A stretch of 64,000 nucleotides of DNA from Scolanthus callimorphus (GCA_033964015.1 CM066913.1:9914953-9978952), one strand, 5' to 3'. Counted from the first letter of the stretch, positions 32,959 through 45,284 are shown. Notes: generated by a model not told the origin, from the letters alone. A program made the numbers and translations.

Positions 32959-35415
32959 TCACTGGGTGACATCATGCAACTTGAGACTATTTGACCAAGC
33001 AAGCAGCTCTTCCACCTCATGCTCTGAGGGTTCAATGTCTCTGGCGACTGATGTTGACATAGAGGCAGATACAGATGGGGTTGAGGGAGCAGCAGGGCGT
33101 ACCGGTACATGATGATCTGAGAAATGGAATAGAACATTACAACATGATCAGATTTCTTGGCTGGATAAGCTAGATTACACAAAACCAAAGAGGTTTGGGG
33201 GTGACAGTGCCAGTGTAGCAGGCTCTCTGTTTTCAAGGAACGGTCTTCTGTGCGAAGCGCGGGCTGGAGCCGAGCACGCGATAGCGCCTTATATATGGGT
33301 AAATACGGTAAGTAAAAATGGGGCTCTATGCTGTCACCAGTGGCCTGCGTAGCCGGCGCTGTTTGTTTTCGAGAGGAGTTGTTTTCCAGGGCACCTTCCA
33401 TTTCGTGCGTGCCTTGACTCGTGTCTCGGAAAATGATTCCTCTTGAAAACAAACAGAGCCGGCTATGCAGGCTAGGGGTGACAGCATAGAGCCCCATTTT
33501 TACTTAGGTATTTTCAAGATGACCAAACATTAACTTTTCATTTAGCTCACCGGGTTGCTTGGGTAGATATAACTGTTTTAACAGCTGTATCCTTGTAGCT
33601 TTGAGTTCCTCTAGGTCACCTTCTGTTGGCTTAACAAACTTCCCGTACATAAGAGTATTATGTTCTACTATTTGTTTTCTAATTTCTTCTTGTAACTCAT
33701 GTTGCTGGAGGCCAAAGTGAGCTGCTTGTAATTTAGAATCTGCACGTAGAATATCATTTATTGGATTTCTTGAGTCTGGAATAGGTTTGGTTGTAGCAAT
33801 TCCACTCCATAATGAGTGATAGTCATCAAATGACACCTTAGCGATGCGCTGCATTCCTTTCTTGCCTTCTGAAGCACTTGCTGCTTCTTCTGCTGCTTTT
33901 AACTTTGTCAGGTCTTCCTCCTCAACAAAATGAGGCTTGAGGCCAGCTGTTTGAAAAAAAGCAAAGCATCTCAGGCATTTCTGTCAAACAGAGCACACAG
34001 GCCATGTACATCATGTACATATGTTAAAAAGATCTAAGATCCTTAAAACAAATATTACAACTGTGCCATGATTTCTTCATTGCACATTAGCTTTAGCAAT
34101 TTCAGAAAAGATAAATAATCATATTTCCCAATTGGAAATCCCAGTGGCGAGGATACAAGAAGCCTGTCACTTCCAAATCACAGGATTTTTCACTGGAAAT
34201 GGGTGAGGGAAGCTCTACCATGGTGAAAGTATGGATCATTTCTAAAGAATGATTTCACATTATAACTTATGGTGGGTAGGAATTGTTTTAAAAGCAGTTG
34301 TTGGCAAAGAAGAGTTCCTGGAATCACATACCATCAACTCGCTTACTGGCCAAGACACTGTCAAATACCATCTGTCTGTAAGCACCTGGAGAAGAGCGGA
34401 ACATCTTGGCGGCATCTGGATTGACAGCATCAGTCAACACTGGGTTTGACAACATTATCTGTATACTGAGGAGGATGTAGGTGATAGAATAATGCTCCCT
34501 CCATGCATCATATTCATCTAGGAAATCTACACATGGAATCCCACTTGCTGGGTCAACTAGAAAATGAAAAGTAATATTCATTTATTCAGATTACATGGTT
34601 CCCATTGTTAATCCCATGAAACATAGTCAATCTAACAATGGGACATACCATTTGGATGGAAAGGAATTGTATGGAAATATACTTTAGGAGGAACACAGTT
34701 GAAGCCTTCATTGAACTGAAGATACAATTTAAATATTCCACCTGCAAATTTACAAACATAATGAGTTTAGCAGCACTGTTATTGTGCATATCGTCAAACA
34801 AATAAATTTATATGTTTGAAGGTTAAAAGCTAGAATATACAGTATCAACAACAGTACCTTCCCAAAGGGTATCTTTTGGACCTTTTACAGTTGCTTCCCA
34901 TGTAAATAAGTCATCTTCATTTAGTGGCTTGGTCTCAATACCCTTCAAAACAATATTGCATGCAAATTTAACAAATAGCATTTCATAGACTTTTTATTGT
35001 TAGAGAAGGGAAAACCAAAACAGAAACGCAAAATCATGTGCTAACGTTTCGGACCTTTATTTCAGTCCTTCTTCAGGGCGACTGTCGTCCTGAAGGACCG
35101 AAATAATGGTCCGAAACGTTGGCACATGATTTTGCGTTTCTGTTTTGTTTTCCTTCTCTAACATTGCATTACCACAAGCCAAGGCATCCCAAAGGGATCC
35201 AGAAACACATTGCTGTTTGCTTGCCTTTGATTTTTAAGAAGATAGACTTTTTATTGCAATGGTTATAGACTAGAATAGATCTTATACAGAAAGCATATAA
35301 TACTTTGTATAACATTTAGTATCAACACTCATTTTCAATGATCACCTACCCAGGCTTTCTCCTTCTTGAGTTTGAAAAGCTCTTTCTCAAGCAGAAGCTT
35401 TGCCCTTGAATGCAT
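32959..35415 (-). CDS. UBE2U: Ubiquitin-conjugating enzyme E2 U
   Basis: Six minus-strand exons: 35415-35350, 34942-34858, 34741-34649, 34556-34332, 33946-33551 and 33116-32959, giving 340 residues with all phases intact. MHSRAKLLLEKELFKLKKEK opens the protein as in vertebrate UBE2U (MHSRAYLLL). The UBC core follows: WEATVKGPKDTLWEGG, FHTIPFHPN, then VDPASGIPCVDFLDEYDAW, where Cys90 is the ubiquitin thioester residue, and ILLSIQIMLSNPVL. After the core comes a long tail with VSFDDYHSLWSGIATTKPIP, matching the SFSDYYQTWSRIATSK segment of the human protein, a charged helical stretch, and the ending EHEVEELLAWSNSL, like the human EEEVEDLISWTNTL. The gene should charge ubiquitin, but its partners are unknown. 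An inverted-repeat element sits in the last intron. Reading through the fifth donor site instead would give an earlier stop after LENT. Confidence 0.9.
33309..33506. mobile_element. MITE in the last UBE2U intron
   Basis: TAAGTAAAAATGGGGCTCTA on the left is mirrored exactly by TAGAGCCCCATTTTTACTTA on the right; the arms continue through TGCTGTCACC/GGTGACAGCA. A long open frame across it on the minus strand is an artefact. Confidence 0.8.
34999..35162. mobile_element. Long hairpin element in the first UBE2U intron
   Basis: GTTAGAGAAGGGAAAACCAA on the left is mirrored by the right end CCTTCTCTAAC. The arms pair through CAGAAACGCAAAATCATGTG and CGTTTCGGACC almost to the centre. Confidence 0.75.
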
Positions 35416-36451
35416 GGTTTGCTATAAAAAAAACAATGCTTATAATAATTAAGTTGTCCACTATTTTCCAGATATTTTCAAGATATCAGTTATTGAAATG
35501 ATTGTAAGCCATATATTTACCTTATAGAACTAAAAACATAATCCAAGCTGCATTGTGCTACGAAAGGGTAATGATGCGCTAAAAAACTATAAAATAATCG
35601 GCAATGTTTGACTCTCACTTCAGTGTTGTGTCGGCCGCCATCTTGATTCCATCTTCCTGTTGCTAAGCGACCAGTAAGTGATCATACTCAGTTTCTCGCG
35701 ATAAACTCTATCACAGGTATCCCAAAACATTATGAAAGTAGCACAAGTGAGCACAAGTGGCCAACAAGAACAAGTGACGCTTTTCAAATAGTCTCTGATA
35801 CGGATTGGCCGGTTTTATACTATTTGTGGGTTTTTGTGAGTAAGTAGTCAATGCTAAAGTGTCTGCTAAAGTTAGTTTTATTGTCCGGGGAGAGCTCCGG
35901 CGCAAATCAATCCTGGGTCTGGGGTCTGGGTCGAGTCGAGTTTTGAGGTCGAGTCATACTATTGGGAAGTCTGTGGTTTATGAAACAAAGATGGCGGCTC
36001 CCACCACGCTGTTGGCTTGGCAAGGAAAGACAAGGAAAATCTGCTTCTGTACCATCGCAAAGAAGTGTAGGCTTTCATAAAGTAAGATATTATTATTTCC
36101 TCTCCATTTTAAACCTTTATTTTGCACCTAGAAGATAATTTTGTGCGCCGTTCAAAGCCAAGTGACTAGTTTACCCGGAGTAATTAATCGATGAAACCGA
36201 TAATCAATGAAAATCGATATTAATCGATAATAATCGATGCTAATCAATCGATTAATATCGGGAATCGATGGTTAATCGATGAACAGCAAAATTGTGACCT
36301 TTTATCGATTAGCAATCGATGATAGTATCATCATCGATTATAACATCGATTAGCATCGATTTTCATTGAATTCAATTCACCCTGAAAAGGTTCCATATAG
36401 GATATCTGAGTAGCGCAATGGAGTAGTAGTGGATCCGTAGTAGTTGGGGGT

Positions 36452-36569
36452 AGCCTGCATAGCAAGCATTTCCATGGAGTTTACAAATACGAGATTCAAT
36501 GACTTGGCCGCGCGCAAAACGTTTCTCTGACCTCTGAAACACTGACGGGAAACGCTTGCTACGCAGGCT
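36452..36569. mobile_element. Small inverted-repeat element nested in the ATCGAT transposon
   Basis: AGCCTGCATAGCAAGCATTT on the left is mirrored by AAACGCTTGCTACGCAGGCT on the right. The same word (AGCCTGCATAGCAAGC) occurs near 26457, so the family is dispersed. Confidence 0.6.
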
Positions 36570-36750
36570 CAGTTGGGGAGTAAAAGTAGTCAACTCTCGT
36601 TACGGAGAGTCCGCAATAGAGACCTTACGGTGCGACGACGGCAACGAGGACGACAACGGCAGAGAACAATGTGCTTGATTACAGAACACAAAGCGCGCAC
36701 GTGCAAATGTATGAAATCAAATGCATTTCAACCGTTTTCTTCAGAACTAA

Positions 36751-37125
36751 GGGCCTGTCCACACTAACTCATTTTCGTTTGAATCCGTATACTTTTTGAT
36801 ACGTTTCGGCCTTCCGTCTACACCAACACGCTGATCGTTTTCATCGAATCCGTATAAGTTTGAAAACACACTAGAATGTGAATAAAAACGAATCCGCATA
36901 CATATCGTTTTAGTGTGGATGGTCGAATCCGGATAAAAATGGAAACAATGACGTCAACTGTACCACTTAATTTGAGGCTGTCCTTCCACACTGAACATCA
37001 AATAAAAACTGATCGCTTTTTGTGTAGCTAAATTTTCCGAATCTCCCGTCCACACTAACACGCTGCGAATCCGTATAAGTTTGAAAACGGATACTTTTGA
37101 AAACGCGTTAGTGTGGACAGGACCC
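36751..37125. mobile_element. MITE with GGGCCTGTCCACACTA ends
   Basis: GGGCCTGTCCACACTAACTC on the left faces GCGTTAGTGTGGACAGGACC on the right. The interior is full of GAATCCGTAT and GAAAACG words. A related but distinct family is at 55057-55448. It is nested in the ATCGAT transposon. Confidence 0.7.
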
Positions 37126-37390
37126 TAGGACGTGAAACTGATTTTTTTTACAGTAGTGACGAAAACGTGAGTGCGCTGCCGATTTTGTCAACATTTTATT
37201 TGATATGATTGCAGTTGGGTATCAATTTGCAGCTATCAAAGTTGAAATACAACGTTGAATTCCAAACTGTTGCATATTGAGATATATGAACAAACCAGTA
37301 GACGAAGCAATGCCGTTCCAAAACAAAACAATAGATATTTATTGATTATAAAGTATAAAGCGGCATCCTATGAAAAAGGAAAAGGTTCGC

Positions 37391-38230
37391 AGAAGAAGAG
37401 CGACTGAAGTTCGGCATTTACCGTAGGCCTTAGATGGGGGTCCAACTTTGTCCACAATAGCGAGGTGTCCGTAATGTTGGCGTATCCGCAAGGCGAGAGT
37501 TGACTGTATTATTTATCAATGCCGGTACTATTTTCATTGATAACAGAGCTCCTTTTCTAGCAAATATTAGACGATGAAATTTAATGTTAATCGATTAAAT
37601 TCGATGTTAATCGATGACAGTCGATAATAATCGATGGAAATCGATGAAATAAAGATATATCAACGTGTGACAAGAAGAGCGACTGAAGTTCGGCATTTAC
37701 CGTAGGCCTTAGATGGGGGTCCAACTTTTGTCCACAATAGCGAGGTGTCCGTAATGTTGGCGTATCCGCAAGGCGAGAGTTGACTGTATTATTTATCAAT
37801 GCCGGTACTATTTTCATTGATAACAGAGCTCCTTTTCTAGCAAATATTAGACGATGAAATTTAATGTTAATCGATTAAATTCGATGTTAATCGATGACAG
37901 TCGATAATAATCGATGGAAATCGATGAAATAAAGATATATCAACGTGTGACAAGAAGAGCGACTGAAGTTCGGCATTTACCGTAGGCCTTAGATGGGGGT
38001 CCAACTTTTGTCCACAATAGCGAGGTGTCCGTAATGTTGGCGTATCCGCAAGGCGAGAGTTGACTGTATTATTTATCAATGCCGGTACTATTTTCATTGA
38101 TAACAGAGCTCCTTTTCTAGCAAATATTAGACGATGAAATTTAATGTTAATCGATTAAATTCGATGTTAATCGATGACAGTCGATAATAATCGATGGAAA
38201 TCGATGAAATAAAGATATATCAACGTGTGA
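37391..38230. repeat. 280-bp tandem repeat, three copies
   Basis: Units begin at about 37391, 37671 and 37951. Copies two and three are identical by eye; the first has one T fewer (AACTTTGTCC against AACTTTTGTCC). Each unit pairs a 190-base unique part with an ATCGAT-rich part. Confidence 0.95.
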
Positions 38231-38889
38231 CTATCGATTAATCATCGATTGCCAATATCAATCGATATTAATTGACTGATTTGATCGATTAATATCGATT
38301 TATCGATTGGCAATCCGATGATCGATTTTCATCGATTAATTACTCCGGGTAGTTTAGGACTCTGACAAGTCTCAATCTTGAAGAAGTGAATCTCAAATTC
38401 ACGACGAGTTTTTCGGGTCAAAGTGAAAAGCTATTTGGATTTTATGGTGATCCTTCAATGTAAATGCAGCTGGGGTTAGATTTTTGAGTCGTGTTGATAA
38501 TGAAGCCCCATTTACACGACAGAAATGTTTGGCATTGCTCGGATAAAAATGTTTCTGTGACTAGGGACGTCGGAACCAGGCCTCCCGGCATTGGAACACG
38601 CGATCGAACTCAGTCAAAATTCATGCGTAGCCGAAGTTCAGAGGCCTAGAAATCTGATATTTTCTTAAGTTTCTGAAGAAAAAACCTTAGAATATTTAGA
38701 AGTTCTCTTTGTTAGTTTAAGTCTCAAGTTTGAGGTCGAACAGATAATTTTTCCAACTTGTTTCGTTCACCAAACTTCGTGTCGCGTGCTCAAATTTCCA
38801 TCAAAGATGGCCGCGGCACGCAAATTCTCACCGAGACCTCTCCAGAAAGTCGTTGACGGCGGGTTGACCCGTGTTTGAAGTCAATTGCT

Positions 38890-38958
38890 ATGGCTACCGA
38901 TCAACAGATGGGCAACGTGGCTTGCTTTCGGCGGGAAGAACCGACCTTCTTTCTCCCG
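38890..38958 (+). other. Candidate first coding exon
   Basis: An ATG-initiated frame of 23 codons (MATDQQMGNVACFRREEP, then TFFLP) ends exactly at a good donor, CCCG-GTAAGA, in a CG-richer stretch. No following exon could be joined and the sequence is not recognised. It may be chance. Confidence 0.2.
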
Positions 38959-39905
38959 GTAAGATGACCTCTCATTGAGTTGAAGTTTTATTTGTTGAAT
39001 TATTCATGAAAACGCGAAAGCGACGCTCGGTTCATCTCGGCAAATGAAAATTAAACTAACAAACAACATTTTTATGTGTATTTTAATCCGAAAAAACGTT
39101 GGGCTCAACCTGCCAAATTTATTTGTGCAGGTCGTGCGAAGTCGAGTGATGATGGCGATTTGTTTGAGGGCGCGCGTTTAGGTGATTTGGAAGATGGGTT
39201 CGAAGATTTGTTTTATTTGTTGGCAGGATTAGTTTTCGTATCTTCTTTATTTTAGAAATTTGCTTTTGTGGAAATGGTTTCAATATATGTGAAGTGGGAA
39301 TGGAATGAAATTGACAACAGATGTTTTTCTGTGATTTTTTAATAGATTTGAAATTCGAAAATCCCTGTGAAATGGAGCAATGACTCCTCTCCTTGCCAGT
39401 GATACAGAAAGCTTATTGCTTGTTTGGATCATCCAGTCATCAGCTTTTTTTACCAATAAATCAGTGCAAGAATCTTGTCATGTTTATACAAATTTTATGA
39501 TGCCTGTAGAGGAGACAAAAGAATGCAAATTTTGCCATGGACATACCTGCTAACCCCCCTACAAAGCTCCAAAACTGGGAGATTGTGTTTCAAGTTGTAT
39601 GAGAAAATTGCAAGACATTTACATGGGAGATATACAGTAAATATATGGAAAGGTTCAATATTTTTTCCCAGGAGACTGAGGGTAAACAACAGGAGAGTTG
39701 GCAGGCATACATGGAGTTACCATCTAGATATTTCTCATTGCTGTGGAAAAATGTGATTGTTCATTATTCTCTACCACCTTTGAAATTGTGTTTCTGTACC
39801 ATGAGGATCCACATTGACTTTTTGCACCAATAATATGCTCACGATAACAGATAACCATGCTTAGGGAACAGACAAGACAGTATTCCAAGTAAAATTGATC
39901 TGCAT

Positions 39906-40069
39906 TATGTGGTTCCAGGAAATATCCATCCATCTCCCTCATGGAAGGGTGTTGAAATGTGACTCCCCAAAAAAATACAGTATTATATTTGTATGGAAGA
40001 AATTTACCTCCCATCCCTGGAATTTCCAATCCCTTCCATTGGGGGGTGGATATTTTCTGGAACCACACA
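39906..40069. mobile_element. Inverted-repeat MITE
   Basis: TGTGGTTCCAGGAAATATCC on the left is mirrored by GGATATTTTCTGGAACCACA on the right. Confidence 0.7.
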
Positions 40070-40372
40070 TTTTCAATCTGTCTTGAGATCTCATGAGTTT
40101 GATGATCAGGATACTCAAAACCTGCATGGCTGGGAATGGGAATGCAACTAGGAATAATGTGGGAGTAGCCAGATGTTAAGATGGCTATTTACCAAAACAT
40201 CAAAATAGTTCTCTCTTTTTACAAATCAGCAAAATGTCTCAAATTTTTTTTTCAGGGCATGTATTTAATTACTCTAATTCACCAAAAACGGCTAGTGTGT
40301 TTAAGAATTTTCCTTTACTATACCTAGTCAATCTGCCACTAGCTTTTCCTTTAGAGCCCTAGAATTGGTACT

Positions 40373-41055
40373 TTATTAAGGTGGCTCCACTGAGCTGATA
40401 AAGTTGTCAATATCTGGTGAACAAAACCACCAAATTTAGGTATGCAGTTTCCATCATGTTTATTTGATTAAAAACAGATTGGTTTGAGTGATAAACTGGA
40501 AAAATAACTGAAAATAACAAGAATTCATGGTTTTTGGTTGCCATGGAAACCGCATGAGCTGGAAGCAGCAAGTAATCAACCATCATGCAGCAGCTCTATG
40601 ATAAAAATAAATCAATGTTTGTTCAAAATTGTACTTAGAATGCGCTTTCTTTATACCAGCCAATTTACCATACCTTTCCATTTAAAGCCCTAAACTTGGT
40701 ACTCCAGAAATATTAAGGTGCCTTTGACCGAGCTTTTTAAACACCTATCTGACAAGTAGGACTAAAATTTTAAGTATGTGGTAGTGATGGATATATTATT
40801 TAAACAAAGCATTTTGATTTGATTTGATAACTGGCAGGTAAAAAAATGATGAAAATAATAGGAATGAAGGTTTGGTTGCCATGGAAACCAAGTGGGCTTG
40901 AAGTGGCATTTACTCAACTATTTCACGGTAGCCCTGTGATAAAAAATAAAGCAAGTTCACATGTAAAATCATGCAATATGTATAAAAATAAGCTAATTTC
41001 AGTGTATTTTAAGCCGTTGCTATGGCAACGGATGACGTCAGGGGGCATATATAAC
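40373..41055 (+). repeat. Diverged direct duplication with X-box-like motifs
   Basis: Two units of about 330 bases, starting near 40378 (AAGGTGGCTCCACTGAGCT) and 40714 (AAGGTGCCTTTGACCGAGCT), share ordered blocks, including GGTTGCCATGGAAACC at 40536-40551 and 40874-40889. The second is followed by GTTGCTATGGCAAC (41016-41029) and the CRE TGACGTCA (41033-41040). Confidence 0.55.
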
Positions 41056-41925
41056 ATAATAATAGTCACTTAAGCTATGCCTGTCACGTTGCTAAGTTTT
41101 GTCAAGTTTGGACTTTAGATAGATTTTGTATATCACTTTTCCTATTCCATGTTCACCACTGTTTTGGTGCCACTCTTGTCTCCATTGGTGGTATTATTTT
41201 GTAGGCTTAAAAATTACTTAAATTTGACCATTTAAAAAATCATAACTTTTTTGTTTATGGGGCGATTTCGAAATTTTTTTCGCCGAAATGTTATTCACAA
41301 CCAGATCTATCCATTTAGGCCTTCAGATTACATGGGTAACAATGGTTTAAAAATGACCCGTCCTCCCTACTGTGACTACCTCGCCATGTAGTCCTGACAT
41401 GGATGAAATTTCAATCCAGCTCTAAAAAAATTGTACATGGCAAAGCCATTTACACAGCGCAAATATACCCGAGCCGTGCCATTAAATTTGGTACTAGTAC
41501 CAAAGTTTTTATCAGAGCTGTGCCCCAAATCCCTGTCATGTAAATGAGCCTTGAGAGACTGGGTTCTTATAGTTTATTGAGCCTTCCCCCACTCTGGTGG
41601 ATTTTGTTGGAGTTTTCATTTACCCTCCCATTCCCTGTGAAAAACACAATCTTGTTCTTGAACTAATCCTGCTACCTATAAGAAGGTTCTAAATCTACTA
41701 TCCAATATTATGGGAGGCCCAAAGCTCCACCCTTGGGACTGACATTTCTGATTGATAGATAAAACCATTATAGCAAGTATCCCTAGGGTAGAGTTTTGGC
41801 CAAAAAAAAAAAAACAGAAGAAACTAGAACCACTGAGGTAAAACAAACTACCACTGGATTATTTTTTAAAACTTGGTTTGCAAACACAGAATCTTTACCA
41901 TCAGGCGGGGGTGGGATAGTCATCA

Positions 41926-42045
41926 TTCTCATACCCAGAGCTTCCTGAATCATCTGCTTGCAGGGGAGGCTTTGGGGACATCCATTGGAGGGCCTTTGCT
42001 GATTGGCTGATTTTGAACATTAGGGCATGCGCAGAAAATTGTTTC
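41926..42045. mobile_element. Decayed copy of the 9-bp-duplication MITE family
   Basis: CATTCTCATACCCAGAGCTT is followed by GCAGGGGAGGCTTTGGGGAC, ATCCATTGGAGGGCCTTTGC and GGCATGCGCAGAAA, in the order expected from the copies near 22-23 kb read from one end. The second half is lost. Confidence 0.55.
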
Positions 42046-43500
42046 TCTCAATTATTATTATTATTAACATTTATTTTCATTTCAGCAACAAGGCTGCTTT
42101 CATGGGAAAACTACATTATTGTTCAAGCTGGTCTTGGAAAGCGGAAGCAATAATGGCAAGGGACACAAGAATGTGGTGGGTTTCAAACTGTACCATTATT
42201 TGTTCAGCACATAGAGCAGATATAAGGCCAGCAAAATTGGCAATGCTTATACAAATAAGGCTTAATTTCTCTTGATTGCCAAGATGTACAAAATGCCAAG
42301 GATATGAGGCAGTGAGATGATTGCAAATTGAATATTGCTAAAGTAGTAAGCAGCATGCTTATTTTTGAGTTGGAAACTATCCAGGAACTGCCATGTTTGT
42401 CAATGGTGTGTGGCATGCTATGACATCTGAAGGCATCTTGGCAAATGACAAACTAAGCCTTAGTTTTTCTATGCGATGGGCTTTCAGGGATGGAACCCCA
42501 GGTCTTTGAACATCTTGGGTAATCTAGAAATTCTGGTTGAATTTTTTCTTCTCAATCTAAAAGCCCGGGTAGGAAGGGGGGTCTGGTATTTTGGTAGGGG
42601 TGTGCCACCAAGGTCTCCAAAACCTGACCTTATCAGAGACAGAAAATCCTCATTTCAGTGTCAGACTGGTTTTCATTATGTTTGAAACCTTTGGGAGCAA
42701 CAAAGGATCCATAGGTTTCCCAACCATCCCTATCAATTCCCATTTGATGATAAAGCATCTATTCCCCTGATCATATCGCAGCCATGACATTACCAAAAAT
42801 TCCAGCTATACTACAGTGGTGCCCCAATTTTACAATCCTTGATTTAACAATACCCGATTTTACGATGACTTTTCTGGGTCCCACAAAATTTGTGTACAAC
42901 AATACCCTGATCATACGATGCAATTTCGCTGCCCCGTGGGTATCATTAAAACAGGGTAATTGCAATTTCTTAAGACTAGAATTGAAAGGGATGGTCTGGA
43001 ATTCCATGGATCTCTGTGATTGTTCCTGACATATGAAAAACAGCCTCTAGTGTAATGAAGCCAATTAATGTCAGGGTAAAGTTTCATGTCTGTGAACCAA
43101 GTTTAAAGTTGTATCATTGTTTTCATTTCATTTTCTTAGAATTCAATCAAACTCTGTCATACACATGTACAAATCAGATCTTTGAGCATGTTATAAACTG
43201 ATAAGACATGGCTTATTATAAAATCGGCTCTGACAATTGAAAAGGGACCTCTAAGGTATTTTGACAAATTTTTGTTTAGCTAATGTACTGTAAGTTCCTT
43301 AACATGTACACCAAGTTGAAGGTTTTTCAGAGTCTAAGTTTTAATATTATGTAAAATTATCATTGAATTGGAGTTTTCTAAACATCTTTTGCCTTTTTCA
43401 AAAGAGTGTTGCATGACCATATGAAGACAATGAAACAGGTTTTAACTTGGTTCACAAACAAGCAGGTGAGAAATTTGTATGCACATGGCTTCGTCAAAGT

Positions 43501-44659
43501 TACCCTGCGAGCAGTGATTTCCTCCTCTCTTAGGCCGGCGGCTAGCGAGGGAGAGAAACCACTGCGAGCGACCGTTTAGCGCCGTCCTCGAACTTGGATG
43601 AATAAATTAACTCAGAAGCAGTAAAACCGGTTTTAATCCCGTTTGACACTGGTAGGTGTTGACATATTTAATCAACAGTTGAAACCGCCATGAATCCAAA
43701 GAAGCCACGAAAAAGCAAACTCGCACAGAAATAAAGCTCCAAACACGGCATAATACATTTCTACAAGCAATAGTAAGCTTAACTGTATGTTTTGGAGGAA
43801 ATTCTAACACTTCGGAGATGGAAAACTACGGAAAACTGGCTGAAAGTCTAGCTGGAAGTTGTCACGCGAAAGGTCAAGTCCCATGTGTTAAAGCGGGACT
43901 GTCACGGTACGCGCATGTGCGAATTTTGATCACTTTGGTCCGGGCCGGAACGATGGCTGTGAGAGGGAGGAATTACGCTGGTAGAATCCGTTCAAATCTT
44001 GTTGTTTCGGGGTCCATCTACCCTTAATTCTTAACGGGTATTCTCTCCTGAGATCTCCTTAGTATCGTGACCAAATTTTGGAGTCGATGCAATACTGTTT
44101 GTCGTTTTAAATTGAATGAGACTCGAGCGTCATTTTCACTGATGGCTGCCCAACAAGAAGGCCTAATCGAGGTCGTCCTTCCGCCAAAATGGCTTGGGAA
44201 CACAATAAAAGCAGGATCTGGATATCGAAAAGGGTCCACGAGACATGGAAATTGTCAAGGGCTACAGTATCTTCACCTCAGACAACGATTTTGCAGCTCA
44301 TTTGCCTAAAAACCCCTAAAAACTTACCATAATGTCGCCTCCTGACGAATGAACTCCAAATTATGTTTTCCCTGAGGCGACGTCGCGCGGGGCGTGGGTA
44401 CTTTCCCGCGTAAACGAAGTGTCCCGTGATTGGTTTATTTAAACAGGGAATCCCCGTTTTGAATGATAGTTATGGGATCGGCGGTCTTTGCTCGAGCATG
44501 CGCGTACCGTGACAGTCCCGCTTTAAGTCCATTAGCGCCAGATGTGACGCCAGATGTGACTTGCGTTACTCGATGGAAAACCAAACGGTCGCTCGCAGTG
44601 GTTTCTCTCCCTCGCTAGCCGCCGGCCTAAGAGAGGAGGAAATCACTGCTCGCAGGGTA
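43501..44659. mobile_element. 1.16-kb DNA transposon with long terminal repeats and 9-bp duplication
   Basis: Terminal inverted repeats of about 75 bases: TACCCTGCGAGCAGTGATTT on the left, mirrored to CACTGCTCGCAGGGTA on the right, with CTTAGGCCGGCGGCTAGCGA inside. CGTCAAAGT is repeated exactly at 43492-43500 and 44660-44668. A 9-bp duplication with long TIRs fits Mutator-like elements. No transposase is seen; another element is nested inside. Confidence 0.85.
43888..44526. mobile_element. TTAA-flanked element nested in the 43.5-kb transposon
   Basis: TTAAAGCGGGACTGTCACGG at the left (continuing TACGCGCATG) is mirrored by CGTGACAGTCCCGCTTTAA at the right. TTAA at both edges fits the target duplication of piggyBac- or Kolobok-type elements. 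Short open frames inside show no known domain. Confidence 0.7.
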
Positions 44660-44815
44660 CGTCAAAGTGAGGGCAGGCTTGTGAGTTTATGCTGCAAGCT
44701 TGAGTTTATGCTAGCATGGAAAACTTTGCAATTATTTTCTTTGTTTTATTGCATTGGCACAGATTAATTTTTTCAGTTAAGACCGCCTTACAAAAGAAGT
44801 TTCGCATGATTGAGC

Positions 44816-45284
44816 ATCCAGAAGTAAATTAAGCCCATTTTCATGTCAAGTGAAGGTTTATAAATGGCCTGCAAAACATACCAAGTCCATTTTTTCAGCT
44901 GATGAAAGTACCTAGCAAAAATTGTTCGGTTTCAATGCAAGAATGAACCTGTGAAAGTTTGGTTCTGGTGCAAAAGCTAGTTTCTGGAATATGTTCATAT
45001 TTATAATATCAAGGGCGATCGTCACTTTAAAGTTTGATACTCAGATCTTGAACTTGTATCTTGTACCTAGTTTCTGGCAAATGTTGCATGTTTTAATACA
45101 AAATGATGAACATATTTGAGAAACTAGCTTTTGCACCAGAACCAAACCTTTACATGTTGATTCTTGCCTTGAAACCAAACGATTTTTGCTAATTTCATTG
45201 GCTGAAAAAATGGACTTGGTATTTTTTGAGGGCCATTTATATGTTCACTCGACATGAAATTGAGCTAGTTTACTCCTGAAGGTC
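44816..45284. mobile_element. Foldback-like element with long imperfect arms
   Basis: Arms of about 200 bases pair: TACCAAGTCCATTTTTTCAG with CTGAAAAAATGGACTTGGTA, and GGTTCTGGTGCAAAAGCTAG with CTAGCTTTTGCACCAGAACC. The loop is short and AT-rich. Confidence 0.65.

Larger units (their letters stand above)
36174..38349. mobile_element. 2.2-kb ATCGAT-rich DNA transposon
   Basis: CCCGGAGTAATTAATCGATG at the left is mirrored by CATCGATTAATTACTCCGGG at the right, and TAGTTTA flanks both sides exactly (36167-36173, 38350-38356). Just inside each end are dense runs of TAATCGAT/ATCGATTA-type words. The middle contains two smaller inverted-repeat elements and a 280-bp tandem repeat. No transposase frame is visible. 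Confidence 0.8.

Noticed and set aside
32952..33497. 181-codon minus-strand frame
   Set aside because: Half of it runs through the MITE at 33309-33506, and the genuine last UBE2U exon is read in another frame.
37587..38097. Two identical 76-codon minus-strand frames 280 bases apart
   Set aside because: They are the same segment of a tandem repeat; no known domain.
36180..38338. CRISPR-like or satellite interpretation of the ATCGAT words
   Set aside because: The words are not regularly spaced repeats with unique spacers, and the segment is bounded by transposon ends.
42027..42275. 82-codon frame suggesting a spindlin-like piece
   Set aside because: Only a few residues (HKNVVG) resemble spindlin, in a different frame, and no Tudor-like repeats follow.
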